From Pseudochrobactrum saccharolyticum (lineage in GTDB: Bacteria; Pseudomonadota; Alphaproteobacteria; Rhizobiales; Rhizobiaceae), in contig NZ_VZPG01000001.1 of the NCBI RefSeq assembly GCF_008801715.1, positions 1,302,001 through 1,366,000 of the forward strand: 64,000 bases of DNA, given 5' to 3'. Shown here piece by piece: positions 35,670 to 45,480 of this stretch (position 1 is the stretch's first letter; each line of letters opens with the position of its first letter). A program made the position numbers and the translations under genes. The notes beneath the pieces are model-generated. The model saw only the letters and a program-made list of their open reading frames with translations. It was not told where the DNA came from and searched no databases.

Positions 35670-36623
35670 TCAGAGATTACGACCCATGGCCAGATATTTC
35701 TGACGACGTTCCTGTTTCAGTGTTTCGCCGTCCACGCCTTCAAGAGATTTCAGCGCTGTTGCAATCACTTCGCCTGCAGCATCGATAATCGCATTTTTAC
35801 CGCGATGTGCGCCGCCGAGAGGCTCAGGAATAATATTATCAATGATTTTCAGCTCAAGCAGATCCTGCGCTGTGATGCGCATATTGGTGGCTGCATCTTT
35901 GGCACGGGTCGAATCACGCCACAGAATAGAAGCAGCACCTTCCGGTGAGATCACCGAATAGATTGCATGTTCGAGCATGTAAACGCGGTTGGCGACAGCA
36001 ATCGCAATCGCACCACCGGAACCGCCTTCACCGATCACAACCGTGATAACCGGTACACGCAGTTTCAGGCTCATTTCCAGCGAGCGGGCAATGGCTTCTG
36101 CCTGACCGCGCTCTTCCGCACTAACACCCGGATAGGCACCGGCAGTATCAATGAATGTGATTACCGGCAGTTTGAAACGGTCAGCCAATTCCATGATACG
36201 GATGGCTTTACGATAGCCTTCGGGACGCGGGGAACCGAAATTATGTTTCAGGCGGGTCTTGGTGTCATTGCCTTTTTCCTGACCGAGCACCGCAACAGCC
36301 TGACCATTAAAACGCGCAAAACCGGCCTGAATGGCCTGATCTTCGGCAAAGTTACGGTCACCGGCCAGCGGCGTGAATTCTGTAAACAGGCGGTTCACAT
36401 AATCCAGACAATGCGGACGGTCCGGATGACGGGCGATCTGCACTTTCTGCCAAGGGGTGAGTTTGCGGTAAATATCTTTCAGCGCGTCGCTAGAGCGCTT
36501 TTCAAGGCGCCGTATCTCATCACTCATCTCGACACTGCCGCTTTCCTGCGCCAGCTTTTTCAGTTCGAGGATCTGACCATCGAGATCTGCGACGGGTTTT
36601 TCGAAATCAAGGTAATTATACAT
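35670..36623 (-). CDS. accA: Acetyl-CoA carboxylase carboxyltransferase subunit alpha
   Basis: Transfers the carboxyl group from biotin to acetyl-CoA in fatty-acid synthesis, with AccD. The 317-residue product shows NYLDFEKPVADLDGQI at the start, ARHPDRPHCLDYVNRLF, and the oxyanion/CoA-site segments PVITFIDTAGAYPGVSAEERGQAEAIA and GEGGSGGAIAIAVANRV. It is downstream of xerD on the same strand with a 134-base gap. Confidence 0.97.
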   Translation of the reverse strand: MYNYLDFEKPVADLDGQILELKKLAQESGSVEMSDEIRRLEKRSSDALKDIYRKLTPWQKVQIARHPDRPHCLDYVNRLFTEFTPLAGDRNFAEDQAIQAGFARFNGQAVAVLGQEKGNDTKTRLKHNFGSPRPEGYRKAIRIMELADRFKLPVITFIDTAGAYPGVSAEERGQAEAIARSLEMSLKLRVPVITVVIGEGGSGGAIAIAVANRVYMLEHAIYSVISPEGAASILWRDSTRAKDAATNMRITAQDLLELKIIDNIIPEPLGGAHRGKNAIIDAAGEVIATALKSLEGVDGETLKQERRQKYLAMGRNL

Positions 36624-36757
36624 ATGACCTGACTATTACGCTCCGGAGACTAAAACCATCAGACATTAAGGTCTGAGAGAGGGTTTCATCTGTCCTATAT
36701 AGATTGTCTGACAGAAAAATCTATCTGCCGAATATGTTTCTCTTAAACTTCATAGCG

Positions 36758-37693
36758 TCAATCGGCAAGCGGATGATGCGTTGCAACGAGCTGATGCAGT
36801 CTTTCTTCCAGCACATGGGTATAAATTTGTGTCGTAGAAATGTCCGAATGACCTAATAATTGCTGAACTGCACGTAAATCTGCACCATTTTGCAAAAGAT
36901 GGCTGGCAAAGGCGTGACGCAGCACATGGGGAGAAACCGCAGCGGCTGCAATACCGGCACGCGCTGCCAGTGCTTTCAGATCACGGGCAAAGACCTGCCG
37001 TGCCAGATAACCGCTTTCCGAGCGGGCAGGAAACAGCCAGGGACTGTCCTGCCATTCCGGTACTCTGTCACGCAGACCCACATAAAGCTGCAGGACATTC
37101 TGCGCTTTGACCGAGAGCGGCACCATACGTTCTTTGGCACCTTTACCGCGCACCAGCAGAAAACGCTGATTGCTGCGGATAGTTTTCTCCGGCAGGCCGA
37201 CAAGCTCGCTGACACGCATACCGGTGGCATAGAGCAGTTCCAGCAACGCATGCAGACGCACGGCGTTGAAGTAGCCGCTCATATCTTCCTGAGGCTGCGC
37301 TTCTGTTTCAGCCTGCGCCAGCAGCTTTGAAACTGTATCTTCGCTCATGATTTTAGGCAGTGCCTGATTTTTCTTCGGCGCATCGATAATGCCCGTCGGA
37401 TCGTCGCTGCGCATACCTTCAGTATAGAGAAAGCGGAAAAATTGCCGCAAAGAGGAGAGGCGGCGTGCCTGTGAAGTGGAAGCGAAGCCCTGAATATTCA
37501 TCTCATCAAGGCAGGCTTTAATATCGACGGAATTGGCTGAAACCAGTCCGGTTTTGCGGCCTGCCATAAATTCCGCAGCGGTTTCCAGATCGCGGCGATA
37601 GGATTCCAGCGTATTCTCGGCGGCACCCCGTTCCGCACTCATCATTTCCAGAAACGAGTCGATTGCAGCATCTGATGAGAGATTATTCTGCAT
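36758..37693 (-). CDS. xerD: Site-specific tyrosine recombinase XerD
   Basis: Resolves chromosome dimers at dif together with XerC. The 311-residue product starts at 37693 with GGAGG 8 bases upstream. The N-terminal SAM-like core-binding domain is followed by catalytic residues: Arg in [28 protein letters not shown] and [15 protein letters not shown] with the nucleophile Tyr. XerD rather than XerC is assigned by the neighbouring accA, a usual pairing in this order. It overlaps the small upstream membrane-protein gene by 11 bases. Confidence 0.93.
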   Translation of the reverse strand: MQNNLSSDAAIDSFLEMMSAERGAAENTLESYRRDLETAAEFMAGRKTGLVSANSVDIKACLDEMNIQGFASTSQARRLSSLRQFFRFLYTEGMRSDDPTGIIDAPKKNQALPKIMSEDTVSKLLAQAETEAQPQEDMSGYFNAVRLHALLELLYATGMRVSELVGLPEKTIRSNQRFLLVRGKGAKERMVPLSVKAQNVLQLYVGLRDRVPEWQDSPWLFPARSESGYLARQVFARDLKALAARAGIAAAAVSPHVLRHAFASHLLQNGADLRAVQQLLGHSDISTTQIYTHVLEERLHQLVATHHPLAD

Positions 37694-37910
37694 CTTCAGC
37701 CTCCGGTTCACCCTCTGTATAGGGCGATGGCACAGGGGCAGGGCTGACAGGTGCTGTATCGCGCGGTTGCTGCACCATTTTATGTGCCGGTACGCGCACA
37801 ACAATCTCTGATGTCACCGGACTGACCGTTTTCACGAGCACCAGCATCAGCCCGTAAATACAGGCAGAAATCAGAGCCAGAATGATAATCAGGCGGGTGA
37901 GGGTTGGCAT
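37683..37910 (-). CDS. Small single-pass membrane protein upstream of xerD
   Basis: A 75-residue protein with one membrane segment (about residues 6-28, [20 protein letters not shown]) followed by the [12 protein letters not shown] segment and a Pro/Glu-rich acidic tail. It is judged real because the xerD ribosome site lies within its end and relatives carry a similar short gene here. Function unknown. An 18-bp perfect inverted repeat lies just upstream. Confidence 0.75.
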   Translation of the reverse strand: MPTLTRLIIILALISACIYGLMLVLVKTVSPVTSEIVVRVPAHKMVQQPRDTAPVSPAPVPSPYTEGEPEAEDAE

Positions 37911-37928
37911 AGAGGCAGCAGTGCTTTC

Positions 37929-37989
37929 ATTTGGTTAGGCTTTATTTAGTGCATTGTGCCCTGATAATCTCAATAAAGCCTAACCAAAT
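37929..37989. repeat. 18-bp perfect inverted repeat
   Basis: ATTTGGTTAGGCTTTATT (37929-37946) and its exact complement (37972-37989) flank a 25-base centre. It lies 18 bases upstream of the small membrane protein's ATG and close to the lpdA terminator. It could be an operator, an untranslated-leader hairpin or a second terminator. Confidence 0.8.
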
Positions 37990-37999
37990 TCGACATGAA

Positions 38000-38030
38000 A
38001 AAGAAAAGGCCCGGTAAAAACCGGGCCTCG
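38000..38030 (-). terminator. Terminator after lpdA
   Basis: AGGCCCGG (38007-38014) with CCGGGCCT (38021-38028); leftward it is followed by TTTCTTTTTC. Confidence 0.85.
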
Positions 38031-38064
38031 CATTCTGAATAATCCGCAGATTATATCAAACCAA

Positions 38065-39471
38065 TTACATATGAATTGGCTTGTCATAAGTGGCCATTGC
38101 CGATTCACGAACAGCTTCCGACATGGTCGGATGTGCGTGGCAGGTACGGGCCAGATCTTCAGAAGAACCGCCAAATTCCATCAGAACGGTCAGTTCGTGG
38201 ATCATTTCACCGGCATTGTAGCCGAGGATATGCGCACCGAGAACTTTGTCTGTAGCTTTGTCAGCCAGAATTTTCACAAAACCGTCTGTGTGCTGCATAG
38301 CACGAGCACGGCCATTGGCTGTGAACGGGAATTTGCCGACTTTATATTCAATACCGGCAGCTTTCAGTTCTTCTTCGGTTTTGCCGACAGAAGCAACTTC
38401 CGGCTGGGTGTAAACAACGCTCGGGATCACATCAAAATTGACGTGGCCTTTCTGACCGGCGATGATTTCTGCAACTGCAACACCTTCATCTTCGGCTTTG
38501 TGCGCCAGCATCGGGCCTTTAACCACGTCGCCGATCGCATAAATGCCGGCAACATTGGTCTGCCAATGATCGTTGATCGCAACGCGGCCGCGTTCATCAA
38601 CAGCAACACCGGCTTCGGCCAGACCCAGACCATCTGTGTAAGGACGACGGCCGGTCGAGATCAGAACGGCTTCAGCTTCAAGGGTCACTGCATCGCCGCC
38701 TTTAACAGGCTCGAAAGTCACCTTGGCACCATTGCCGGATTTTTCAACTGCAGTCACTTTGGCGCTGAGTTTGAAATCAATGCCCTGTTTGGCCAGCATG
38801 CGCTGGAACTGCTTGGAAACTTCACCATCCATGCCGCCGAGAATCTTGTCAAGATATTCAACAACAGTCACTTTGGCACCCAGACGCGACCATACGGAAC
38901 CGAGTTCCAGACCGATCACGCCGCCGCCGACAACAACCAGAGTTTCAGGCACTTTGGTGAATTCCAGCGCGCCGGTTGAAGAAACAATGACTTTTTCGTC
39001 AATATCAACATTAACGCCCGGAATACCGGCAACATCAGAACCGGTGGCGATGATGATGTTTTTGGTTTCGAGTTCTTTGACAGAACCGTCTTCAGCAGTC
39101 ACAGAAACTTTGCCTGCAGCAACAACTTTACCAAAACCGGTGAAAGCTTCGATCTTGTTCTTCTTGAACAGGAATTCAACGCCGCTGGTGTTGGCTTTAA
39201 CAGTTGTTACTTTGTGCGCCAGCATTTTTTCGAGGTTCAGTTTTGGCGCGCTCACTTCAACGCCGAGCGCGTCGAAAGAATGACCGGCTTCAGCAAAAAC
39301 TTCAGAAGCGTGCAGCAATGCCTTTGAAGGGATACAGCCGACATTGAGGCAGGTGCCGCCGAAAGTGCTGCGTTTTTCAACAACGGCAACTTTCAGGCCG
39401 AGCTGGGCAGCTTTGATAGCTGCAACATAACCGCCAGGGCCGGTACCGATAACAACGACATCATAAGACAT
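38065..39471 (-). CDS. lpdA: Dihydrolipoyl dehydrogenase (E3)
   Basis: FAD enzyme that re-oxidises dihydrolipoamide in 2-oxo acid dehydrogenase complexes. The 468-residue protein has GTGPGGYVAAIKAAQLG, the redox disulfide GGTCLNVGCIPSKALL, the NAD-binding VVGGGVIGLELGSVW, and the C-terminal active-site HAHPTMSEAV. AAGGATTAAGCA precedes the start. It lies downstream of sucA-sucB on the same strand, separated by two other genes, so it is likely the E3 of the 2-oxoglutarate complex. Confidence 0.97.
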   Translation of the reverse strand: MSYDVVVIGTGPGGYVAAIKAAQLGLKVAVVEKRSTFGGTCLNVGCIPSKALLHASEVFAEAGHSFDALGVEVSAPKLNLEKMLAHKVTTVKANTSGVEFLFKKNKIEAFTGFGKVVAAGKVSVTAEDGSVKELETKNIIIATGSDVAGIPGVNVDIDEKVIVSSTGALEFTKVPETLVVVGGGVIGLELGSVWSRLGAKVTVVEYLDKILGGMDGEVSKQFQRMLAKQGIDFKLSAKVTAVEKSGNGAKVTFEPVKGGDAVTLEAEAVLISTGRRPYTDGLGLAEAGVAVDERGRVAINDHWQTNVAGIYAIGDVVKGPMLAHKAEDEGVAVAEIIAGQKGHVNFDVIPSVVYTQPEVASVGKTEEELKAAGIEYKVGKFPFTANGRARAMQHTDGFVKILADKATDKVLGAHILGYNAGEMIHELTVLMEFGGSSEDLARTCHAHPTMSEAVRESAMATYDKPIHM

Positions 39472-39543
39472 TGCTTAATCCTTTTAACTCTTTTTAAGTC
39501 CGTTCAGGCAGGGGATTTCTGCATGAAGACAAGGGTCGATCTT

Positions 39544-40077
39544 TTATTCTTCGGGTGTGCAGGCTTTAAAGCGAAACACTTCCCAGTTCAGCGGCTCGGC
39601 CGGTTTGGCCGTTCCAAAATCATAACTGTCCAGCATACTGACAAAATCCGGCAGGAGGATTGCTGCGGCAGCCGGTTCATCATTGCGGGGCAGAAACTCT
39701 GCATCTGCACCATCTTTAAGCGCATATACTACGCCCTGCCAGATTGTGCAGTCATCAATTTCATCTTCAGCATTATCGTCACCCGCACAATTATAGGTGA
39801 TCATGGCTGTCGGGCGGGCTGCACCGTCTGTCCATTGCACAGTGCCCTGTAATTTGAATTCAGGTTTGTCATTGGCAATGATGGTGAAACTGTTGCCTGA
39901 CTGCTCATCATCTTTTTGAACAGGGCTGAAAGTCAGTGTGTAATTCTGGTCTTTGTCGGAATAGGCGGCGCGGTTCTGCATACAGGCGGCTGAGGCAACG
40001 GCTGTGGCGGTCAGCAGAATCGTACAGCTTGCGAGACAGGCAATAGTCTTTTTGAAAATGGCTGATTTGATAGGCAT
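39544..40077 (-). CDS. Secreted protein of unknown function
   Basis: A 177-residue exported protein. Residues 1-31 are a signal peptide (KKTIACLASCTILLTATAVASA, cleavage before ACMQN). The mature part is acidic with three cysteines (Cys32, one in MITYNCAGDD and one in DDCTIW) and another near the C-terminus (FKACTPEE), so disulfides are likely. GAGGGAACA precedes the start. No domain is recognised. It lies between lysE-type and lpdA genes in the TCA block without evident functional connection. Confidence 0.7.
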   Translation of the reverse strand: MPIKSAIFKKTIACLASCTILLTATAVASAACMQNRAAYSDKDQNYTLTFSPVQKDDEQSGNSFTIIANDKPEFKLQGTVQWTDGAARPTAMITYNCAGDDNAEDEIDDCTIWQGVVYALKDGADAEFLPRNDEPAAAAILLPDFVSMLDSYDFGTAKPAEPLNWEVFRFKACTPEE

Positions 40078-40140
40078 TGTTCCCTCACCGGGCTTGTCAA
40101 TTCTGATTTACAGCATCGGCCTGAAGCACGATCCGTAGTT

Positions 40141-40800
40141 CTAATGGGCTTGCTGACTGGCCAGCTTAATTCCTAATCCGATAAATACCATACCGGTCAC
40201 GCGATTAAACCATGCACCCAGAGCGAAAAAGCGTTTACGCACGGGTTCCAGCGTAAAGAACAAAGTCACAATTGCAAACCAGCCGATGACGACGATTGCG
40301 ATCAGAATCCCGTAAATACCCTGAATTGCAGCCGGTGTTTCATGGCTGACAAGGGATGAGAACAAGGAGAGGAAAAACAACACGGCTTTCGGGTTCAGCG
40401 CATTGGTGATGAAACCCATAGTAAAGCAGCGCTTGGCCGAAATTGCCTTTTGTTGTGGTTGAGCAGCTTCGCCGTCTGTCTGAAGAATTTTATCTGCATC
40501 GGCTGCATTGAGCGGTTTTTCCCGCAGCGCCTTGATGCCGAGATAAAACAAATAGGCAGCACCCGCCCATTTAATCAGCGAAAACAGAAACAGAGACTGG
40601 GATACGATCAGGCCGATACCGAGGATCGTATAGGAGATGTGGAACATCAGCGATGCGCCGATGCCAAGACTGGTGATGAAGGCTGCACGGCGGCCATGCA
40701 CAATGCTCTGACGCACAATCAGCGCGAAATCCGCACCGGGTGCAACGAGCAGGATCACGAATACCGCCATCAGACCGGTGAATTCGATCACATACTGCAT
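40141..40800 (-). CDS. LysE/RhtB family exporter
   Basis: A 219-residue inner-membrane protein with about six hydrophobic segments. The N-terminal FVILLVAPGADFALIVRQSIVHGRRAAFITSLGIGASLMFH and the later FTMGFITNALNPKAVLFFLSLF are typical of LysE/RhtB amino-acid exporters. Substrate cannot be told. GGAGCCTCTC precedes the start. It follows sucB after a strong hairpin. Confidence 0.9.
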   Translation of the reverse strand: MQYVIEFTGLMAVFVILLVAPGADFALIVRQSIVHGRRAAFITSLGIGASLMFHISYTILGIGLIVSQSLFLFSLIKWAGAAYLFYLGIKALREKPLNAADADKILQTDGEAAQPQQKAISAKRCFTMGFITNALNPKAVLFFLSLFSSLVSHETPAAIQGIYGILIAIVVIGWFAIVTLFFTLEPVRKRFFALGAWFNRVTGMVFIGLGIKLASQQAH

Positions 40801-40859
40801 GAGAGGCTCCGTGAGATCAGAAAAAGAAAGAGCCGCAGGGCTCAGAAAAGATGCAGTTG

Positions 40860-40891
40860 AAAAGAGCGCTGTCGTGAGACAGCGCTCTTAG
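40860..40891 (-). terminator. Hairpin after sucB
   Basis: A perfect 12-bp stem, AAGAGCGCTGTC (40862-40873) and GACAGCGCTCTT (40878-40889), with a GTGA loop. Leftward it continues TTTCAACTG, a weak T-tract, so termination may be partial. Confidence 0.7.
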
Positions 40892-40899
40892 TCAGTTTA

Positions 40900-42120
40900 T
40901 TACAGATCGAGAACCAGACGTTCCGGATCTTCCAGGCTGTCCTTAACGCGAACGAGGAAGGTCACAGCTTCTTTGCCGTCTACGATACGGTGATCGTAGG
41001 ACAGAGCCAGATACATCATCGGACGGATAACGATCTGACCGCCGACAACAACCGGACGTTCCTGAATTTTGTGCATGCCGAGAATACCGGACTGCGGTGC
41101 GTTCAGGATCGGGGAAGACATCAGGGAACCATATACACCACCATTGGAGATGGTGAATGTGCCGCCCTGCATATCAGCCATGGAAAGCTGACCGTCACGG
41201 GCTGCACGGCCGAGACGACCGATTTCTTTTTCGATTTCAGCAATCGACATCTGGTCGGCATCGCGAACAACAGGAACCACGAGACCCTTGTCTGTACCGA
41301 CTGCAACGCCGACGTGAGCAAAGTTCTTGTAGATGATGTCTGTACCGTCGATTTCGGCATTAACAGCAGGGATTTCTTTCAGAGCATGGGTCACAGCTTT
41401 GGTGAAGAAACCCATGAAGCCGAGCTTAACGCCGTGCTTCTTCTCGAAGATATCTTTGTAGCGTGAACGCAGATCCATAACTGCGCTCATATCCACTTCG
41501 TTATAAGTGGTGAGCATGGCTGCGGTGTTCTGAGCATCTTTCAGACGACGCGCAATGGTCTGACGCAGACGGGTCATTTTCACGCGTTCTTCGCGTGGTG
41601 CATCACCGGCAGGGGACGCAGGACGTGCAGCAACTGGAGCTGCGGCTGCTGCAGGTGCAGTGCCTTTTGCAAGCGCTGCAAGAACATCGCCTTTGAGAAC
41701 CTGACCACGTTTGCCGGAACCGTCAACCTGATCACTGTTCAGGCCGGCTTCAGCCATCAGCTTGGCAGCTGCCGGTGCCGCAGGCATGGAAGAAGAAGCG
41801 GTTGCAGCAGGAGCAGCAGCGGCTACAGGTGCAGCGGCTGGTGCCGGAGCAGCAGGTTTGGCTTGAGGAGCAGCAGCTGCGCCCGATGCATCAATCTGGC
41901 CGAGCAGGGCATCGAGACCAACATTGTCACCTTCCTGAGCGGTGATTTCTGTCAGAACGCCGGAAACAGGCGCAGGAACTTCAATAGAAACCTTGTCGGT
42001 TTCCAGTTCAACCAATGGTTCATCAGCAACGATAGCGTCGCCGACTTTTTTGAGCCATTTGCCGATAGTTGCCTCTGTGACGGATTCCCCGAGGGTGGGA
42101 ACGCGGATTTCGGTTGCCAT
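40900..42120 (-). CDS. sucB: Dihydrolipoyllysine succinyltransferase (E2 of 2-oxoglutarate dehydrogenase)
   Basis: A 406-residue acyltransferase. The N-terminal lipoyl domain carries the lipoylated lysine in [15 protein letters not shown] (residues 39-53). An Ala/Pro-rich linker, a peripheral-subunit-binding domain ([34 protein letters not shown]) and the catalytic domain ending [13 protein letters not shown] follow. It is immediately downstream of sucA. Only one lipoyl domain is present, as usual for SucB. Confidence 0.97.
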   Translation of the reverse strand: MATEIRVPTLGESVTEATIGKWLKKVGDAIVADEPLVELETDKVSIEVPAPVSGVLTEITAQEGDNVGLDALLGQIDASGAAAAPQAKPAAPAPAAAPVAAAAPAATASSSMPAAPAAAKLMAEAGLNSDQVDGSGKRGQVLKGDVLAALAKGTAPAAAAAPVAARPASPAGDAPREERVKMTRLRQTIARRLKDAQNTAAMLTTYNEVDMSAVMDLRSRYKDIFEKKHGVKLGFMGFFTKAVTHALKEIPAVNAEIDGTDIIYKNFAHVGVAVGTDKGLVVPVVRDADQMSIAEIEKEIGRLGRAARDGQLSMADMQGGTFTISNGGVYGSLMSSPILNAPQSGILGMHKIQERPVVVGGQIVIRPMMYLALSYDHRIVDGKEAVTFLVRVKDSLEDPERLVLDL

Positions 42121-42159
42121 GGTTTTATCTTCCCTGGATCTTTAATCTGAATGATAGGC

Positions 42160-42186
42160 GACCCGCTGAGGATAAATCAGCGGGTC
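42160..42186 (-). repeat. sucA-sucB intergenic hairpin
   Basis: GACCCGCTGA (42160-42169) and TCAGCGGGTC (42177-42186) form a perfect 10-bp stem in the 79-base gap. There is no T-tract; it probably protects or punctuates the mRNA. Confidence 0.75.
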
Positions 42187-42199
42187 AGAAATTTAAATT

Positions 42200-45100
42200 T
42201 TAAGAACCGAGCGCATCTTCAAGGAAGGCTGCGAGCTGTTCAAGATGCTTGGACATCAGACCTGTTGCAGGCGATGCGGCAGCCGGACGGCCTGCATAGC
42301 GGGCACGCGGATATTTCGCATCAATATGCGCCAGAACCCATTCCAGATAAGGCTCAATGAACGACCATGCGCCCATATTCTTCGGCTCTTCCTGACACCA
42401 GACGATTTCTGCACCGCGGAAGCGGGACAGTTCGTTGATGAGGGCTTTTGCCGGGAACGGATAAAGCTGTTCAACGCGCAGCAGGTAGATATCGTCGATA
42501 CCGCGTTTTTCACGCTCTTCGTAAAGATCGTAATAGACTTTACCGGAGCAGAGAACCACGCGACGGATCTTGGCATCTTTCTGCAGCTTGATCGGCTGAT
42601 CCTTGAGATATTGCGCATCATCCCACAGCAGACGGTGGAACGTGCTGTCTCCGGACAGTTCGCTCAAGGAAGAAATCGCACGCTTGTGACGCAGCAGAGA
42701 TTTCGGTGTCATCATGATCAGCGGCTTGCGGAAGTCGCGTTTCATCTGACGACGCAGAATGTGGAAGTAGTTTGCCGGTGTCGTAACATTGGCAACCTGC
42801 ATATTATCTTCCGCGCAAAGCTGCAGATAACGTTCCAGACGTGCTGACGAATGTTCAGGACCCTGACCTTCATAGCCGTGCGGCAGAAGGCAGACGAGAC
42901 CGGACATACGCAGCCATTTGCGCTCACCAGAAGAGATGAACTGGTCGAAAACAACCTGAGCACCGTTGGCGAAGTCACCGAACTGGGCTTCCCACAGCAC
43001 GAGTGCGCGCGGATCTGTCAGCGAGTAGCCATATTCGTAACCGAGCACAGCTTCTTCCGAAAGCATCGAGTTGATGGCTTCGTAGATCGCCTGACCCTTC
43101 TGAAGATTATTCAGCGGGATATAGCGGCTCTGATTTTCCTGATCGTAAAGAACAGTGTGGCGCTGCGAGAATGTACCGCGTTCCACGTCCTGACCGGAGA
43201 AACGGATCGGGTGGCCTTCGAGAGACAGCGAACCGAATGCCAGCGATTCAGCTGTTGCCCAGTCAATGCCTTCACCGCTGTCGATCATCTTCGAGCGATT
43301 GTCGAGGAAGCGCTGAATGGTGCGGTGTACGTTGAAGCCTTCAGGGGTTTCGGAAAGTTTCTTACCGATTTCCTTGAGGGTCTTCGCCGGTACGCCGGTT
43401 TTACCGCGACGCTGTTCATCGGCATTGTCAGCTGTGCGCAGGCCTGCCCATGCACCGTCAAGCCAGTCGGCTTTATTCGGCTTGTAGTTCTGGCCGGCTT
43501 CGAATTCTGTTTCCAGCTTGTCGCGCCAGTCAGCTTTCATCTGGTCGATGTCAGCCTGTGTCAGAAGACCTTCGCCGATCAGCTTTTCACTGTAGAGCTG
43601 TACAGTGGTTTTGTGCTTGCGAATTTCTTTGTACATCAAAGGCTGTGTGAACGCGGGCTCGTCGCCTTCGTTGTGACCGAAGCGGCGGTAGCAGAACATG
43701 TCCACAACAACCGGCTTATGGAAGGTCTGGCGGAATTCGGTTGCAACTTTTGCAGCGAAGACAACAGCTTCCGGATCATCACCATTGACGTGGAAAATCG
43801 GGGCTTCAATCATTTTCGCTACATCCGAAGGATATGGCGAAGAACGGGAGAAGGCCGGATTGGTGGTGAAACCGATCTGGTTATTGATGATGAAATGAAC
43901 TGTACCGGCAACGCGGTGGCCGCGCAGGCCCGACAGACCAAGGCATTCTGCAACAACGCCCTGACCGGCAAATGCCGCATCACCATGCAGCAGCAGCGGC
44001 ATGACTTTAGCGCGTTCAGTCAATGGCACGATTTCATCACGGGTGCGGCCGGCCAGCAGATCCTGCTTGGCGCGGGCTTTACCCATAACAACCGGATTGA
44101 CGATTTCGAGATGTGAAGGGTTGGCAGTCAGCGACAGGTGAACGGAGTTACCGTCAAATTCGCGATCCGAAGACGCACCCAGATGGTATTTAACGTCGCC
44201 TGAACCTTCCACATCATCCGGCGCATAGGAGCCGCCTTTAAATTCGTGGAAAATAGCGCGGTGCGGTTTGCCCATAACCTGAGAAAGCACATTCAGACGG
44301 CCACGGTGAGCCATACCGAAAATGATTTCTTTAACGCCCATGGAGCCGCCGCGCTTGACGATCTGTTCAAGGGCAGGGATCAGGGATTCACCGCCATCGA
44401 GACCAAAGCGCTTGGTGCCTTTGTATTTCACGTCGATAAACTGTTCAAAGCCTTCAGCTTCGATCAGTTTGGACATGATGGCTTTCTTACCTTCCGGTGT
44501 GAAAGCAATGCTCTTATTGGCGCCTTCGATGCGCTCCTGAAGCCAGGCCTTTTCAGCCGGATCAGAAATGTGCATGAATTCAAAGCCGATTGTCGAGCAA
44601 TAGGTGCGCTTCAGGATATCGAGCATTTCGCGAACGGTCGCATATTCGAGGCCGAGCACGTTGTCGATGAAGATTTTGCGGTCAAAATCAGCCGGTGTGA
44701 AACCGTAATTTTCCGGAGCCAGTTCATTGTGATCATTCGGCTTTTCGGAAAGACCGAGCGGATCGAGATTGGCATGCAGGTGGCCGCGCATACGGTAAGC
44801 GCGGATCATCATGATCGCGCGAACACTGTCACGTGCTGCCTGTGTAATTTCTGCTTCAGACAGAGCTGGTGCAGCAGCAACAGCTTTGCCGCCTTTGCCT
44901 TTCAGCTTGTCTGTCATATGTTTTTCAACATCTGCCCAGTTGCCGTCGAGAGCATTGGTCAGCTCATCTTTCGGCGTCACAGGCCAGCTGCTTTTTTCCC
45001 AGGATGCACCGCGGGCATTTTCAATCACATCTTTCGGATTGTCACCGAGATTTGCGAAAAAATCGCGCCATTCTGCATTGACCGAATTCGGATCGGTTTC

Positions 45101-45217
45101 ATATGCAGCATAGAGCTCCTCAATATAGTCGGCATTGCCGCCATAGAGAAACGAGGTCAGGGCGAAAACGTCATTGGCTTCTTCTTGCCGTGCCATTGTC
45201 CTTGCCGGAGTATCCAC
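42200..45217 (-). CDS. sucA: 2-oxoglutarate dehydrogenase E1 component
   Basis: Thiamine-diphosphate enzyme that decarboxylates 2-oxoglutarate in the TCA cycle. About 1005 residues, the family length. NDVFALTSFLYGGNADYIEELY opens the protein; HRGRLNVL, HLSLTANPSHLE, HGDAAFAGQGVVAE and the Mg-diphosphate segment follow, with the C-terminal CQEEPKNMGAW. The GTG at 45217 has AAGGAG 5 bases upstream; an ATG at 45196 (MARQEEAND) better matches the start of relatives, so the true start is one of these two. Confidence 0.97.
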   Translation of the reverse strand: MDTPARTMARQEEANDVFALTSFLYGGNADYIEELYAAYETDPNSVNAEWRDFFANLGDNPKDVIENARGASWEKSSWPVTPKDELTNALDGNWADVEKHMTDKLKGKGGKAVAAAPALSEAEITQAARDSVRAIMMIRAYRMRGHLHANLDPLGLSEKPNDHNELAPENYGFTPADFDRKIFIDNVLGLEYATVREMLDILKRTYCSTIGFEFMHISDPAEKAWLQERIEGANKSIAFTPEGKKAIMSKLIEAEGFEQFIDVKYKGTKRFGLDGGESLIPALEQIVKRGGSMGVKEIIFGMAHRGRLNVLSQVMGKPHRAIFHEFKGGSYAPDDVEGSGDVKYHLGASSDREFDGNSVHLSLTANPSHLEIVNPVVMGKARAKQDLLAGRTRDEIVPLTERAKVMPLLLHGDAAFAGQGVVAECLGLSGLRGHRVAGTVHFIINNQIGFTTNPAFSRSSPYPSDVAKMIEAPIFHVNGDDPEAVVFAAKVATEFRQTFHKPVVVDMFCYRRFGHNEGDEPAFTQPLMYKEIRKHKTTVQLYSEKLIGEGLLTQADIDQMKADWRDKLETEFEAGQNYKPNKADWLDGAWAGLRTADNADEQRRGKTGVPAKTLKEIGKKLSETPEGFNVHRTIQRFLDNRSKMIDSGEGIDWATAESLAFGSLSLEGHPIRFSGQDVERGTFSQRHTVLYDQENQSRYIPLNNLQKGQAIYEAINSMLSEEAVLGYEYGYSLTDPRALVLWEAQFGDFANGAQVVFDQFISSGERKWLRMSGLVCLLPHGYEGQGPEHSSARLERYLQLCAEDNMQVANVTTPANYFHILRRQMKRDFRKPLIMMTPKSLLRHKRAISSLSELSGDSTFHRLLWDDAQYLKDQPIKLQKDAKIRRVVLCSGKVYYDLYEEREKRGIDDIYLLRVEQLYPFPAKALINELSRFRGAEIVWCQEEPKNMGAWSFIEPYLEWVLAHIDAKYPRARYAGRPAAASPATGLMSKHLEQLAAFLEDALGS

Positions 45218-45351
45218 TCCGTCTCCTTATACCGGCCATACCGGAAAATCTTCCGGTCCCGTTTTAAGTTGCTGGTCTGTTGTCTCTGTTCTGAGAAATA
45301 GTGCGTTTGTACTGATTTCCAACAGAAACGGGCATAAGTTTTAGTCTAGTG

Positions 45352-45427
45352 AACCCGGTTCGGGGCTTGAGGCGTGCCATGGGCCACGAACCGGGCTTTT
45401 TAGAGGCAGTCACGCAGTGCGACTGCC
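45352..45427 (-). repeat. sucD-sucA intergenic hairpins
   Basis: Two hairpins lie in the 263-base gap: CCCGGTTCG (45354-45362) with CGAACCGGG (45387-45395), and GGCAGTC (45405-45411) with GACTGCC (45421-45427). The long loop of the first and the lack of a leftward T-tract argue for a processing or attenuation structure rather than a simple terminator. Confidence 0.65.
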
Positions 45428-45480
45428 AATATTCTTTTTAGTTCAAAGGGATTACCCCTGAGAGCTTCAACCCAAAGGTT

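Noticed and set aside
38071-38979. A 300-codon rightward open frame opposite lpdA
   Set aside because: Antisense shadow of a well conserved gene with unusual residue composition.
42851-44116. A long rightward open frame (about 420 codons) opposite sucA
   Set aside because: It is antisense to a complete, conserved sucA, is rich in Phe, Cys and His like other antisense frames here, and resembles no family.
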